Source: Halorubrum salipaludis (lineage in GTDB: Archaea; Halobacteriota; Halobacteria; Halobacteriales; Haloferacaceae). From it: a DNA stretch of 64,000 nt. The stretch lies in assembly GCF_002286985.1 (NCBI RefSeq), contig NZ_NSKC01000001.1, positions 434,001-498,000 on the forward strand. Reading direction: 5' to 3'. The translations under genes and the position numbers were made by a program. Positions 23,088 to 31,735 of this stretch are shown piece after piece (positions within the stretch are counted from its first letter, which is position 1; each line of letters starts with the position of its first letter). Below the pieces are notes generated by a model. That model saw only the letters and a list, made by a program, of their open reading frames with translations, had not been told where the DNA came from and did no database searches.

Positions 23088-25949
23088 ATGGCAACGGGGA
23101 TCGTCGGGGAGTTCCTCGATCTCAAGGCGGAGACCGACGCGGACGTCCTCGCGATGCAGTGCGGCGACTTCTACGAGTTCTTCGCGGACGACGCCGAGCT
23201 CGTCGCCGACGAGCTGGACCTCACCGTCTCACAGAAGTCCTCGCACGGGTCGTCGTACCCGATGGCGGGCGTGCCGCTCTCCGAGCTGACCCCCTACGTG
23301 AAGGCGCTCGTCGAGCGGGGCTACCGCGTCGCCGTCGCGGACCAGTACGAGACGGACGACGGCCACGCCCGCGAGATCACCCGCGTCGTCACGCCCGGGA
23401 CCCTGCTGGAGACCGCGGACGACGACGCGCGGTACCTCGCGGCGGTCGTCCGCGGGGGAGAGGGCGGCGGACGGGCCGGAGGCGCGTCGGGGGGCGCTCC
23501 CGCCGCGAGCGGGGCGGGAGCCGAGGGCGACGCCGACGGCCCCTACGGGCTCGCGCTCGCCGACGTGACCACCGGGCGGTTCCTCGTCACCGAGGTCGAG
23601 ACCCTCGGCGACCTGCGCGCGGAGCTGTACCGGTTCGACCCCGCGGAGGTGCTCCCGGGGCCGGCAGTCCGGAACGACGACCGACTGCTCGGGGCGGTCC
23701 GCGAGGACCTGTCGGGCTCCGTCTCCCTGTTCGACGCGGAGGCGTTCGCGCCGGGGCGCGCGACGCACGCGGTCCGCGAGCAGTTCGGTCGGGAGACGGC
23801 CGACAGCGTCGGCATCGACTCCGAGCTGGCGCTGCGCGCTGGCGGCGCGGTCCTCAGCTACGTCGAGGAGACCGGCGCGGGCGTGCTCGCGTCGATCACC
23901 CGGCTCACCGCCTACGGCGACGACGACCACGTCGCCGTCGACGCGACGACCCAGCGCAACCTCGAGCTCACCGAGACGATGCGGGGCGAGACCGACGGCT
24001 CGCTGTTCGAGACGGTCGACCACACCGTCACGGCCGCCGGCGGCCGGCTCCTCCGCGAGTGGATCACGCGCCCGCGGCGGGACCGCGAGGAGCTCCGCCG
24101 GCGGCTCGACGCGGTGGGGGCGCTGGCGTCGGCGGCGCTCGCCCGCGACCGCCTGCGCGAGACGCTCGGCGACGCGTACGACCTCGAACGGCTGGCCGCG
24201 CGAGCGACGAGCGGGAGCGCGGGCGCGCGGGAGCTGCTCTCGGTGCGGGACTCGCTCGCGCTGGTGCCGGCGCTCGCCGACGCCGTCTCCGGGACCGCGC
24301 TCGCCGACTCCCCGGTCGCCGCGGTGCTCGAGCGGATCGACCGCGGGCGCGCCGCCGCCCTCCACGACGAGCTCGCGGACGCGCTGGCGGAGGACCCGCC
24401 GAAGACGAAGACGCAGGGCGGGCTCCTCCGGAAGGGGTACGACGGCGAGCTCGACGACCTGATCGAACGCCACGAGGAGGCCGAGGAGTGGCTCGACACG
24501 CTCGCGGAACGGGAGAAGCGGCAGTACGGACTGAGCCACGTCACCGTCGACCGCAACAAGACGGACGGCTACTACATCCAGGTCGGCAAGTCCGCGGCCG
24601 ACGGGGTCCCCGAGCACTACCGCGAGATCAAGACGCTGAAGAACTCGAAGCGGTTCGTCACCGACGAGTTAGAAGAGCGGGAACGCGAGGTGCTCCGGCT
24701 GGAGGAGGCCCGCGGCGAGCTGGAGTACGAGCTGTTCGAGGAGCTCCGCGAGCGCGTCGCCGACGACGCCGAACTCCTGCAGGACGCGGGGCGGGCGGTC
24801 GCCGAGATCGACGCGCTCGCGTCGCTGGCGACCCACGCCGCCGGCAACGACTGGACGCGGCCCGACCTGACCGACGAGCGTCGGCTCGACGTGGAGGCCG
24901 GGCGCCACCCAGTCGTCGAGCGGACGACCGACTTCGTGCCGAACGACCTCCGGCTCGACGGAGAGCGCGGCTTCCTGATCGTCACCGGCCCGAACATGAG
25001 CGGGAAGTCGACGTACATGCGGCAGGCGGCGCTGATCCAGCTGCTCGCGCAGGCGGGGTCGTTCGTCCCCGCGCGGGCGGCGACGGTCGGGCTCGTCGAC
25101 GGGATCTACACGCGCGTCGGCGCCCTCGACGAGCTGGCGCAGGGACGCTCGACGTTCATGGTGGAGATGCAGGAGCTGTCGAACATCCTCCACTCGGCGA
25201 CCGCCGACTCGCTCGTCATCCTCGACGAGGTCGGCCGCGGCACCGCCACCTACGACGGGATCTCGATCGCGTGGGCCGCGACCGAGTACCTTCACAACGA
25301 GGTGCGCGCGCGTACCCTCTTTGCCACCCACTACCACGAGCTGACGACGCTGGCGGACCACCTCCCGCGCGTCGAGAACGTCCACGTCGCCGTCGACGAG
25401 CGCGACGGGGAGGTGACGTTCCTCCGGACCGTGCGCGACGGCCCGACGAACCGGTCGTACGGGGTCCACGTCGCCGACCTCGCGGGCGTGCCGGCGCCGG
25501 TGGTCTCCCGCGCCGACGCGGTGCTCGACCGGCTCCGCGAGGAGAAGGCGATCGAGGCGAGGGGCGGATCGCGGGGCGACGCGCAGGGTGGAGAGGCGGG
25601 AAGCGAGGGCGGAGACGCCGCCGGCGACACGAAACAGGTCGTCTTCGACCTCTCGTCCGGGTCGTTCTCGGAAGGCGGCGACGCCGGAGCGGCCGGAGCG
25701 GCCGAGGCGGACGCCTCCGATCCCGAGCGAGGCCGGAACGGGACGGGTCGGGCGTCCGCAGACGTCGAGGGGACCGCCGAGTCTCCCGGGCGCGCAGAGA
25801 CCACCGAGGCCGCGGCGGCCGACCGACTCGACCCCGAGACCCGGGCCGTGATCGAGGAGCTGGCCGACGTCGACGTCGCGGCGACCGCCCCGGTGGAGCT
25901 GTTGTCGCGGGTCCAGGAGTGGCAGGAGCGGCTCGACGAGACCCGCTGA
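23088..25949 (+). CDS. mutS: DNA mismatch repair ATPase MutS
   Basis: 953 residues from ATG 23088. The mismatch-recognition domain has CGDFYEFF near residue 25 with the Phe-x-Glu reading motif (FYE). The connector, lever and clamp regions follow, with YYIQVGKS at residue 491. The ATPase domain has Walker A TGPNMSGKSTYMRQ near 630, Walker B/D-loop ILDEVGRGTATYDG near 710 and the switch histidine in ATHYHELTTLADH. It should bind mismatches as a dimer. Two haloarchaeal features: a Gly/Ala-rich insertion near 125-145, and an acidic Gly/Ala linker of about 90 residues before the C-terminal dimerisation helices. No mutL is adjacent. Confidence 0.95.
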   Translation: MATGIVGEFLDLKAETDADVLAMQCGDFYEFFADDAELVADELDLTVSQKSSHGSSYPMAGVPLSELTPYVKALVERGYRVAVADQYETDDGHAREITRVVTPGTLLETADDDARYLAAVVRGGEGGGRAGGASGGAPAASGAGAEGDADGPYGLALADVTTGRFLVTEVETLGDLRAELYRFDPAEVLPGPAVRNDDRLLGAVREDLSGSVSLFDAEAFAPGRATHAVREQFGRETADSVGIDSELALRAGGAVLSYVEETGAGVLASITRLTAYGDDDHVAVDATTQRNLELTETMRGETDGSLFETVDHTVTAAGGRLLREWITRPRRDREELRRRLDAVGALASAALARDRLRETLGDAYDLERLAARATSGSAGARELLSVRDSLALVPALADAVSGTALADSPVAAVLERIDRGRAAALHDELADALAEDPPKTKTQGGLLRKGYDGELDDLIERHEEAEEWLDTLAEREKRQYGLSHVTVDRNKTDGYYIQVGKSAADGVPEHYREIKTLKNSKRFVTDELEEREREVLRLEEARGELEYELFEELRERVADDAELLQDAGRAVAEIDALASLATHAAGNDWTRPDLTDERRLDVEAGRHPVVERTTDFVPNDLRLDGERGFLIVTGPNMSGKSTYMRQAALIQLLAQAGSFVPARAATVGLVDGIYTRVGALDELAQGRSTFMVEMQELSNILHSATADSLVILDEVGRGTATYDGISIAWAATEYLHNEVRARTLFATHYHELTTLADHLPRVENVHVAVDERDGEVTFLRTVRDGPTNRSYGVHVADLAGVPAPVVSRADAVLDRLREEKAIEARGGSRGDAQGGEAGSEGGDAAGDTKQVVFDLSSGSFSEGGDAGAAGAAEADASDPERGRNGTGRASADVEGTAESPGRAETTEAAAADRLDPETRAVIEELADVDVAATAPVELLSRVQEWQERLDETR

Positions 25950-26010
25950 CGACCGGCTCGCGGATGCGTCTGACGTAAGAACTAATGTCTAACCTCGTCG
26001 TGTGGTGTGT

Positions 26011-26361
26011 ATGGGCATTATGAGCAAGATCCTCGGCGGCGGCGGGAACCGCTCCGTCGACGACTACGTCGAGCTCGACCTCGACGACTTCGCCGAGGCA
26101 CATGCGGACACGGGCATGCAGGTACACATCGCGGAGATCGGCGACCAGGGCGACGTGATCCCGATCAAAGACGCCGTCTACGACGGCGACTTCGTCATCG
26201 CGGACATCACCCGCCACTCCACGTCGGACCGGACGATCGAACACATCATCGACGAGCTGCGGCAGGTCGCCCAGGAGGTCGACGGCGACATCGTCCAGAA
26301 GGGCGACGACCAGATCGTCGTCACGCCCACGGGCGTCTCGATCTCCCGCGAGAAGCTGTAG
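26011..26361 (+). CDS. sepF: Cell division protein SepF
   Basis: 116 residues from ATG 26011 (MGIMSKILGG), the N-terminal amphipathic helix that binds the membrane; a second ATG at 26020 is possible. The core is YVELDLDDFAEA, then strand-helix patterns ending DDQIVVTPTGVSIS. Archaeal SepF tethers FtsZ to the membrane at the division site, and the fold and length (about 115-120 residues) match the haloarchaeal form. It stands alone between mutS and azf, with 61 bases before it. The AT-rich ACTAATGTC stretch near 25981 may be part of its promoter. Confidence 0.92.
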   Translation: MGIMSKILGGGGNRSVDDYVELDLDDFAEAHADTGMQVHIAEIGDQGDVIPIKDAVYDGDFVIADITRHSTSDRTIEHIIDELRQVAQEVDGDIVQKGDDQIVVTPTGVSISREKL

Positions 26362-26426
26362 GGCGCTGACGACCAGCGATCCGGGGGTCGACACCGGAGA
26401 TGCAGCGCATCGCGGCCGAACCGTGC

Positions 26427-26434
26427 ATTATATG
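26427..26434 (+). promoter_or_regulatory. TATA-like box for azf
   Basis: ATTATATG at 26427-26434 lies about 27-30 bases before the ATG at 26461, the spacing expected of a haloarchaeal leaderless promoter. It supports 26461 rather than 26449 as the start. Confidence 0.45.
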
Positions 26435-26460
26435 CCCGTCTCGCGCCCATGCACGACCGA

Positions 26461-27348
26461 ATGGACGAGCCGGTCCTCCTGACGGGCGCCGGCGGACGGG
26501 TGGGGCAGGCCATCCTCCGCGGCATCGGCGACGACTACGAGTGGCGACTCCTCGACAGGGAGCCGCTCCCGGCGGCGAAGGTGCCCGACGGGGTCACCGA
26601 CGCCGACCGGTTCGTCGCCGACATCACCGACGATCGGGCGGTCCGTGAGGCGATGGACGGGGTCGGCGCCGTGATCCACCTCGCGGGCGACCCCCGGAAG
26701 ACGGCGCCGTGGGACTCGGTGATTCGGAACAACATCGACGGGACCCAGGTCGTGATGCGGGCCGCCGTCGACGCCGGCGTCGAGAAGTTCGCGTTCGCCT
26801 CGTCGAACCACGCTGTCGGCGGCTACGAGACCGAGGACCGCACGCCGGAGCTGTACCGGACCGACGACGACTACCGGCTCGACGGCAGCGAGCTCCCCCG
26901 CCCCGGGAACCTCTACGGCGTCTCGAAGGCGGCCGGGGAGTCGCTTGGGCGCTTCCACCACGACGAACACGGGATGAGCGTCGTCTGCGTCCGCATCGGG
27001 AACCTCACGAAGGACCACCCGCCGCGGGAGTACGAGCGCGGGCAGGCGATGTGGCTCTCGCACCGCGACTGCGCGCACCTGTTCGACCGGTGTCTGCAGG
27101 CCGACTACGGCTACGAGATCGTCTACGGCATCTCGAACAACGACCGGCGCTACTACTCGATCGAGCGCGCCCGCGAGGCGCTCGGCTACGACCCGGCCGA
27201 CAACTCCGCCGACTACACCTTCGAGGGGGAGCCGAAAGGCGAGGCCGGAGGCGACGACGAGGACGGCGAAACCGCCGAGGGCGACCGCGACGGTCCGGCC
27301 GAACCCAACTTCCCGACTGACCCCGACACGCCCACCGACGGCGCGTGA
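26461..27348 (+). CDS. azf: NAD-dependent glucose-6-phosphate dehydrogenase (Azf, extended SDR family)
   Basis: 295 residues from ATG 26461 (MDEPVLLTGAG); an ATG four codons earlier is also possible. The NAD site is LLTGAGGRVGQ (residues 5-15). Further motifs are HLAGDPR, the active-site pair YGVSK (Tyr-x-x-x-Lys near 160) and the conserved RIGNLT. It matches Haloferax volcanii HVO_0511, shown to oxidise glucose 6-phosphate with NAD in the oxidative pentose phosphate pathway of haloarchaea, closely through about residue 260. The last 35 residues are an acidic, Gly-rich extension missing from that protein. Cytoplasmic. Confidence 0.93.
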   Translation: MDEPVLLTGAGGRVGQAILRGIGDDYEWRLLDREPLPAAKVPDGVTDADRFVADITDDRAVREAMDGVGAVIHLAGDPRKTAPWDSVIRNNIDGTQVVMRAAVDAGVEKFAFASSNHAVGGYETEDRTPELYRTDDDYRLDGSELPRPGNLYGVSKAAGESLGRFHHDEHGMSVVCVRIGNLTKDHPPREYERGQAMWLSHRDCAHLFDRCLQADYGYEIVYGISNNDRRYYSIERAREALGYDPADNSADYTFEGEPKGEAGGDDEDGETAEGDRDGPAEPNFPTDPDTPTDGA

Positions 27349-27369
27349 AGCGGGCGGTTGCTGACGGCG

Positions 27370-27486
27370 CTTCGTGATCGATTGCGGGAGTGGGTATAGC
27401 AAATTGGCTGATCGGTTGTTTATAAGTGAGTTTGTGATGTTGCTGTCGGCTGTTTATAAGTGATCGACGGTGTTGCGGTGAAGACC
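27370..27486 (-). repeat. Degenerate TTATAAAC boxes beside copy C
   Basis: Read on the minus strand, downstream of copy C, TTCACCGCAACACCGTCGATC is followed by CTTATAAACAGCC (about 27451) and ACTTATAAACAACC (about 27418). This is the same downstream layout as copies A and B. There is no open frame of coding character. Confidence 0.65.
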
Positions 27487-27745
27487 TGCAAAGCCCCAGT
27501 CGCTGCGGGGGGCGCACGCTCGCTGCGCGCCTCGCTCAGTCGCTGTCGCTCCTTCACTGCGGTGCTTAGCGTCGCCTAAGCGGCCCTCGCGACTACCCCT
27601 TTGAGTCCCACCCGACCGCAGACCGCAGCCTCACGCCTCCCCAGCCTCGTCGCTGGCGCCTTATAAGGCGCCAGCGACTCCCTCGCGCGTGCTCCTCGGC
27701 CGCGAAGCGGCCTCGGAGGCACGCGCCACCGCACCGTTTTTATAA
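27487..27745 (-). ncRNA. Candidate structured RNA element, copy C
   Basis: Inverted relative to the other two copies. CTTATAAAAAC is at 27745-27735, P1 is GCGCGTGC/GCACGCGC (27719-27726 with 27685-27692) and P2 a hairpin of about 10 pairs, CTCCGAGGCCGC with its complement. The fixed GAGGGAG follows. P3 is a perfect 30-base palindrome (27649-27678) centred on TTATAA. GAGGCTGGGGAGG, GGTCGGGTGGGACTCAAAGGGG and GACTGGGGCTTTG are all kept. P4 has AGTCGC pairing with GCGACT, where copies A and B have AGCCGC with GCGGCT: both sides changed together. Inside P4 a long variable region replaces GGTGACGCAAGG. Confidence 0.55.
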
Positions 27746-27939
27746 GTAGTCGTCGACGCCGCTCACGGCTGTTTAAATACCGTCTCGCCCCTACCGATCT
27801 GCAATACTCACTCCCGCTATCGATCGCCGTCTCGGGTCGACCCGCACGCCTCAACGCCGACCGGCGCCGCCGCTCCGCGCGGCGGGTCGAAACGAAAAAC
27901 CGCGAAAACGCGTCCCGTCGGTCCGAGTCGGAACCGGCG

Positions 27940-28593
27940 TTAGCGGGCCGCGGCGGCGACGCGCTCGCGCTCCTCCTTCTGCGAGATGGAGTAGGAGCGC
28001 TCGGCGTCGTAGTCCGCGGCCGTGACGAGCTCGTTGGCGAGCGCCTCGGCGGCGGAGGTCGTCGACTTGTACGTCGCGTTGGCGACGCCGTCGGAGATGA
28101 ACAAAAGCGCCTGATCGACGCGGCGCTGGGGCGCGACGTCGACCGCCTTCGGGACGGAGATCCCGCCGTACTTCAGGCGGACGGTCTCCTCGCGGGGCGC
28201 AGCGTTCTCGACGGCCGTCACGAGGATCTGGACCGGGTTCTCCTCGGTCCGCTCGTGGATGATGTCGAAGGCGTCGCGGACGATCCGCGTCGCCTGCTGT
28301 TTCTTGCCCGTGTTCTCCTCGGTCTGCATCAGGCGGTTGATCAGCCGCTCGACCAGAGAGATCTCGGACTTCTTGAACTGCTTGGACGCGTGGCGACCCA
28401 TCGTGTGGGCGATGGGCGTCACGGTCATGTAGCGCTTCGTCGAGGGATCCTCGTAGGCGATCTCGGTGACGTCCCAGACGCCGAACAGCTTGGCGTTCTC
28501 GTTGGCGGCCTCGCTGGACGCGGGCGCGTCCGGGTCCGGCTCGTCGGCGGCGACGTCCGCGTCGGACGGCGCCTCGGTCTCCTCACCGCTCAT
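27940..28593 (-). CDS. rpsG: 30S ribosomal protein S7
   Basis: 217 residues. An acidic N-terminal extension of about 32 residues precedes the conserved S7 core ([27 protein letters not shown], then VERLINRLM). The 16S-binding beta arm has [17 protein letters not shown] and the C-terminal helices follow. S7 organises the head of the small subunit near the E site. Its ATG overlaps the rpsL stop by four bases. In most haloarchaea EF-2 (fusA) follows; here the next element is copy C of the structured repeat, inverted. Confidence 0.96.
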   Translation of the reverse strand: MSGEETEAPSDADVAADEPDPDAPASSEAANENAKLFGVWDVTEIAYEDPSTKRYMTVTPIAHTMGRHASKQFKKSEISLVERLINRLMQTEENTGKKQQATRIVRDAFDIIHERTEENPVQILVTAVENAAPREETVRLKYGGISVPKAVDVAPQRRVDQALLFISDGVANATYKSTTSAAEALANELVTAADYDAERSYSISQKEERERVAAAAR

Positions 28594-29018
28594 CTGACGG
28601 GCTTCTCCGCGTTTCCGCGAACCAGTTCGATCATGGAGACGCCGTTGACCTTCTCGACCTTGTAGTTGACGCCGGAGAGGTCGCCCATCGCGCGACCCTT
28701 CGCCCCACCGATCCCGGCGATCGTGACCTCGTCGTGCTCGTCGATGAACGAGATGGCGCCGTCACCGGGACAGAACGCGGTGACCTGCTTCCCGTTCTTG
28801 ATGAGCTGAACGCGGACGCACTTTCGGATCGCCGAGTTCGGCTGCTTTGCCTCGATCCCGACCTTCTCCAGCACGATCCCGCGGGCCTGCGGGGCGCCCT
28901 CGAGGGGGTCGGACTTCTTCTTGAGCCCGCGCTCTCGCCGAGCGTACTCGGAGTCGGACCAGCGGCGCTTCTGCCGGTCCTGTTTGAGCTTACGGGCCGC
29001 GTATTTGCCGTTCGCCAT
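28590..29018 (-). CDS. rpsL: 30S ribosomal protein S12
   Basis: 142 residues, the usual archaeal length. The decoding-site loop [19 protein letters not shown] (near 57-75) is intact, as is the second loop [16 protein letters not shown] near 100. It is first in the rpsL-rpsG pair. A TATA-like box at 29041-29048 lies 23-30 bases upstream of the ATG. The pair is therefore transcribed from its own promoter, separate from the polymerase operon and the lipoprotein gene in between. Confidence 0.97.
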   Translation of the reverse strand: MANGKYAARKLKQDRQKRRWSDSEYARRERGLKKKSDPLEGAPQARGIVLEKVGIEAKQPNSAIRKCVRVQLIKNGKQVTAFCPGDGAISFIDEHDEVTIAGIGGAKGRAMGDLSGVNYKVEKVNGVSMIELVRGNAEKPVR

Positions 29019-29040
29019 CGTACGTCTACTTCCGAACGGA

Positions 29041-29048
29041 GCTACTTA
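29041..29048 (-). promoter_or_regulatory. TATA-like promoter element for rpsL
   Basis: On the minus strand the sequence reads GCTTAAGTAG, with the box about 25 bases before the rpsL ATG at 29018. This is the leaderless-mRNA spacing. It explains how rpsL-rpsG is expressed although a lipoprotein gene separates it from nusA. Confidence 0.5.
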
Positions 29049-29243
29049 AGCGTCGTCTTTCGACGCGGAGAAACGCCCTCAGATCGCTCGAACGGTACCT
29101 CTCGTCCGTTCTGAGAGTGTTTTGCGGGACCGAGCGATCGAAAACGACGGGCGCTCTCGTCGGCTTACCGGCTCAACGGAAGCGAGCGCCCGTCGTTTCG
29201 ACTGGAAGCGAGTCGCGCTCGCGGCCGAGAGCGCGTCCCCGAG

Positions 29244-30056
29244 TCAGGCGCTCGTCTCCTCGCGCGCCGCTTCGACCCACTCCGGCTCCGCCACCGTCGC
29301 GCCGAGGTCGCGGTAGTCGATGTCGACGTCGACGGTCGCCTCCTGCCCGTCGTGGGGGCCCGCCCACGACTGTTCGAGCCGCGGCACCACGCCGGACTCG
29401 TACACGTGGACGGTCGCCGACGCCGTCTCGACCGTCTCGGGGACGTTCCGGTCGCCCTCGAAGGCGTCCGCGGTGAACCGCGCCGTCCGCTCGCCGCCCA
29501 CCTCGCCCTCGCCGTCGCTCGTCGGGTTCCACAGGTTCAGCCCCTCGTACTCCGTCTCGCCGCCTTCCGTCTGTCCCTCGACGCGGATCCCCGTCACCAC
29601 CTCCGAGCGCATCGCCGATTCGAGGTCGTCGGCGGATCGGTCGACCGCCTGTCTCCCGTACTGCGTCTCGTCGCCGACCCGCTGGCGGACCAGCGCGTCG
29701 CCGTCGGCGACGTACAGCTCCGACACGTCGGTCTCCTCGGTCTCGGTCAGCTCCTGTCGCACGTACTGCCGCCCGTTTTCGAGGTCGTACGCCGACTCGT
29801 ACTCCTGTGAGGGGAGCCACGGGCTCGGCTCCGCGTCGCCGTCGTGGCTCGTCTCCGCGGTCGAGAACAGCGTGGCGCCGCCCGCCTCGACGATCGCCTC
29901 GACGTGGCGCTCCGAGAGGACCGCCACGTCGAGGCCGTCCTCGTCGCGCCAGTCGGCCTCGGGAAACGGGCGATCGGGGCCGCCGCCGCCGAGACAGCCG
30001 GCGAGTCCGATAGCGGCTCCGGTTCCGGCGCCGACGAGGAAGCGTCTCCGGTCCAT
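29244..30056 (-). CDS. Haloarchaeal lipoprotein (DUF7537-like)
   Basis: 270 residues. MDRRRFLVGAG ... IGLAGCLGG is a twin-arginine signal with a lipobox (AGC, Cys near 21). The mature part is acidic and beta-rich. The visible pattern (YVRQELTETEETDVSELYVADG, then VTGIRVEG, FTADAFEGDRN and VETASATVHVYESG) is typical of a haloarchaeal lipoprotein family I remember as DUF7537, function unknown. It is anchored on the outer face of the membrane. It sits between nusA and rpsL on the same strand, 45 bases from nusA and 225 from rpsL, in what is usually a compact information-processing cluster. Confidence 0.75.
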   Translation of the reverse strand: MDRRRFLVGAGTGAAIGLAGCLGGGGPDRPFPEADWRDEDGLDVAVLSERHVEAIVEAGGATLFSTAETSHDGDAEPSPWLPSQEYESAYDLENGRQYVRQELTETEETDVSELYVADGDALVRQRVGDETQYGRQAVDRSADDLESAMRSEVVTGIRVEGQTEGGETEYEGLNLWNPTSDGEGEVGGERTARFTADAFEGDRNVPETVETASATVHVYESGVVPRLEQSWAGPHDGQEATVDVDIDYRDLGATVAEPEWVEAAREETSA

Positions 30057-30101
30057 GTCGCGACAAGCGAGCGCGTCGGCAAAAGGGCGTGGGTTCCGAC
30101 C

Positions 30102-30521
30102 TCAGGTCAGCTGGATGTCGTCGATGTCGAAGTGGCGCTCCGCCAGGGTCCGCGCCGTCTCGATGTTGGCGCCCTCCGCGCCGATGGCGACGCCGCGGTC
30201 CGCCTCCGGCACCTCGACGTACGCCACCCGGTCGTTCTGCTCCGAGATGGTGACGGCGTTGACCGCCGCCGGCGAGAGCGCGCTCGCGACGAACGCCTCC
30301 GCCGTGTCCGCGTCCTCGACCAAGTCGACGGACTTGCCGAGCCGGCGCTCCGCCTCCTCGACGGTCTCGCCGGCCTGTCCGATCGCGGCGGCCATCTCGC
30401 CGGCCGGCACGAGGAACACGAGCCGGTCGCTCTCCACGAGGCAGTCCTTCGGCGCGACCCCGGTCAGCTCGTCGAAGCGACCGATATAGCGCCGGGCCTC
30501 GTCGGAGAGCTCGACGTACAT
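30102..30521 (-). CDS. nusA: NusA-like transcription elongation factor (KH domains)
   Basis: 139 residues, the short archaeal form without the bacterial N-terminal and acidic domains. Two KH-type repeats are visible, with signature loops VPAGEMAAAIGQAGETVEEAE near residue 39 and VPEADRGVAIGAEGANIETAR near 103. It binds nascent RNA during elongation. Its start codon at 30521 shares its first base with the last base of rpoA2, so it is co-transcribed with the polymerase genes. Confidence 0.94.
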   Translation of the reverse strand: MYVELSDEARRYIGRFDELTGVAPKDCLVESDRLVFLVPAGEMAAAIGQAGETVEEAERRLGKSVDLVEDADTAEAFVASALSPAAVNAVTISEQNDRVAYVEVPEADRGVAIGAEGANIETARTLAERHFDIDDIQLT

Positions 30522-31735
30522 TAGTCGTCGCCCACGACGCGCGACCCCATCCGGAGGTCGACGTCGCCGGTACCGAGCGAGATCGGCTTGCCGGCGATGA
30601 CGTTCTCGATGACGCCGTCGAGCTCGTCGTACTCGCCGTGGATCGCGGCGTCGAGCAGGTGGTTGACCGTCACCTCGAACGCCGCGCGCGCGAGCACGGA
30701 GTCCTTCGAGCCCGAGATGCCGTGGCGACCGATCGACTCGATCTCGCCGTTGTTCGTCATGATATCGGCCACCAGCATGAGGTGGCGGACGTTCACGTCG
30801 TCGAGCCCCTGCTCTTCGAGCGTGTTCTTCGTCTCGTCGATGATCGTCTCGCGGGCCGCCTCGACCCCGAGGTTGCGGTAGATCTCGTGGATGTTGTTAC
30901 ACGTCGTGCGCGAGGCGTCGACGCCCTCGATGTCGAGGGTGTCGCCGAACGCCGACCCCTCGGTGTAGAGGACGAACTCCTCCTCGCCGTCGATCTCCTC
31001 TTTGCGGATGACGACGCGTTCGATCTCCTCGATCCCCTTGAACACGATCTCGCGGAGCCGCTCGACGAGCTGGAGCAGCTCGCGGTAGCTCGGCTCGTTC
31101 GGCCCGAACTCCACGACGGTCCCCGACTGCCGGGTGTTGACGCCGAGCGAGTCCTCGATCGTCTCGGCGATGATCGCGGCGACCTCCGACGGGTCCGAGT
31201 GGGTCGGCCACCGTTCGAGGAGGGTGTCGTCGTTCAGGTCGATCCGCACCAGCATGTCCGCGACGTTCGTCGACACGTCGCCGAGCGCGAGGATGCGCGT
31301 CGCCTCGATCGACCAGACGACCTCGTGGGCCTTCTGGCGGTCCGTGGCGTACTCGCCCTCGAGGTGGACGGTCATCATCGGCGTGTCCGGCGTCTTCCGG
31401 GCGTCCACCAGCTCGATGAGCCGGGGGAGCCCCTGCGTCACGTCGATCTCCGCGACGCCGGCGTAGTGGAACGTGTTCATCGTCATCTGCGTCCCGGGCT
31501 CGCCGATCGACTGCGCGGAGACGGTGCCGACCGGGTCTAGCGGGTCCACGCGCGTCTCGATGTACCGGTTCTCGACGCCGGTCGCGATGTCGGTGGCCTG
31601 CTCGACGGTGACCTCGCCCGCCTCCTCGGCCTTCCGGTCGATCGCCTCGTACACCTCGTCTTTGAGGCGGGCGGGAAGCTCCGTGGCCTCCACGACCGCC
31701 TCGATGTCGTCGGTGACGTGGTCGTACTCAGTCAT
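30521..31735 (-). CDS. rpoA2: DNA-directed RNA polymerase subunit A'' (Rpo1C)
   Basis: 404 residues covering the C-terminal third of the largest subunit. The trigger loop and bridge-contact region are in [24 protein letters not shown] near residue 68, followed by [21 protein letters not shown]. The clamp foot ends near [21 protein letters not shown]. Together with A' it makes the catalytic half of RNA polymerase. The start overlaps rpoA1 by eight bases. The split point after the A' jaw region is the standard archaeal one. Confidence 0.97.
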   Translation of the reverse strand: MTEYDHVTDDIEAVVEATELPARLKDEVYEAIDRKAEEAGEVTVEQATDIATGVENRYIETRVDPLDPVGTVSAQSIGEPGTQMTMNTFHYAGVAEIDVTQGLPRLIELVDARKTPDTPMMTVHLEGEYATDRQKAHEVVWSIEATRILALGDVSTNVADMLVRIDLNDDTLLERWPTHSDPSEVAAIIAETIEDSLGVNTRQSGTVVEFGPNEPSYRELLQLVERLREIVFKGIEEIERVVIRKEEIDGEEEFVLYTEGSAFGDTLDIEGVDASRTTCNNIHEIYRNLGVEAARETIIDETKNTLEEQGLDDVNVRHLMLVADIMTNNGEIESIGRHGISGSKDSVLARAAFEVTVNHLLDAAIHGEYDELDGVIENVIAGKPISLGTGDVDLRMGSRVVGDD

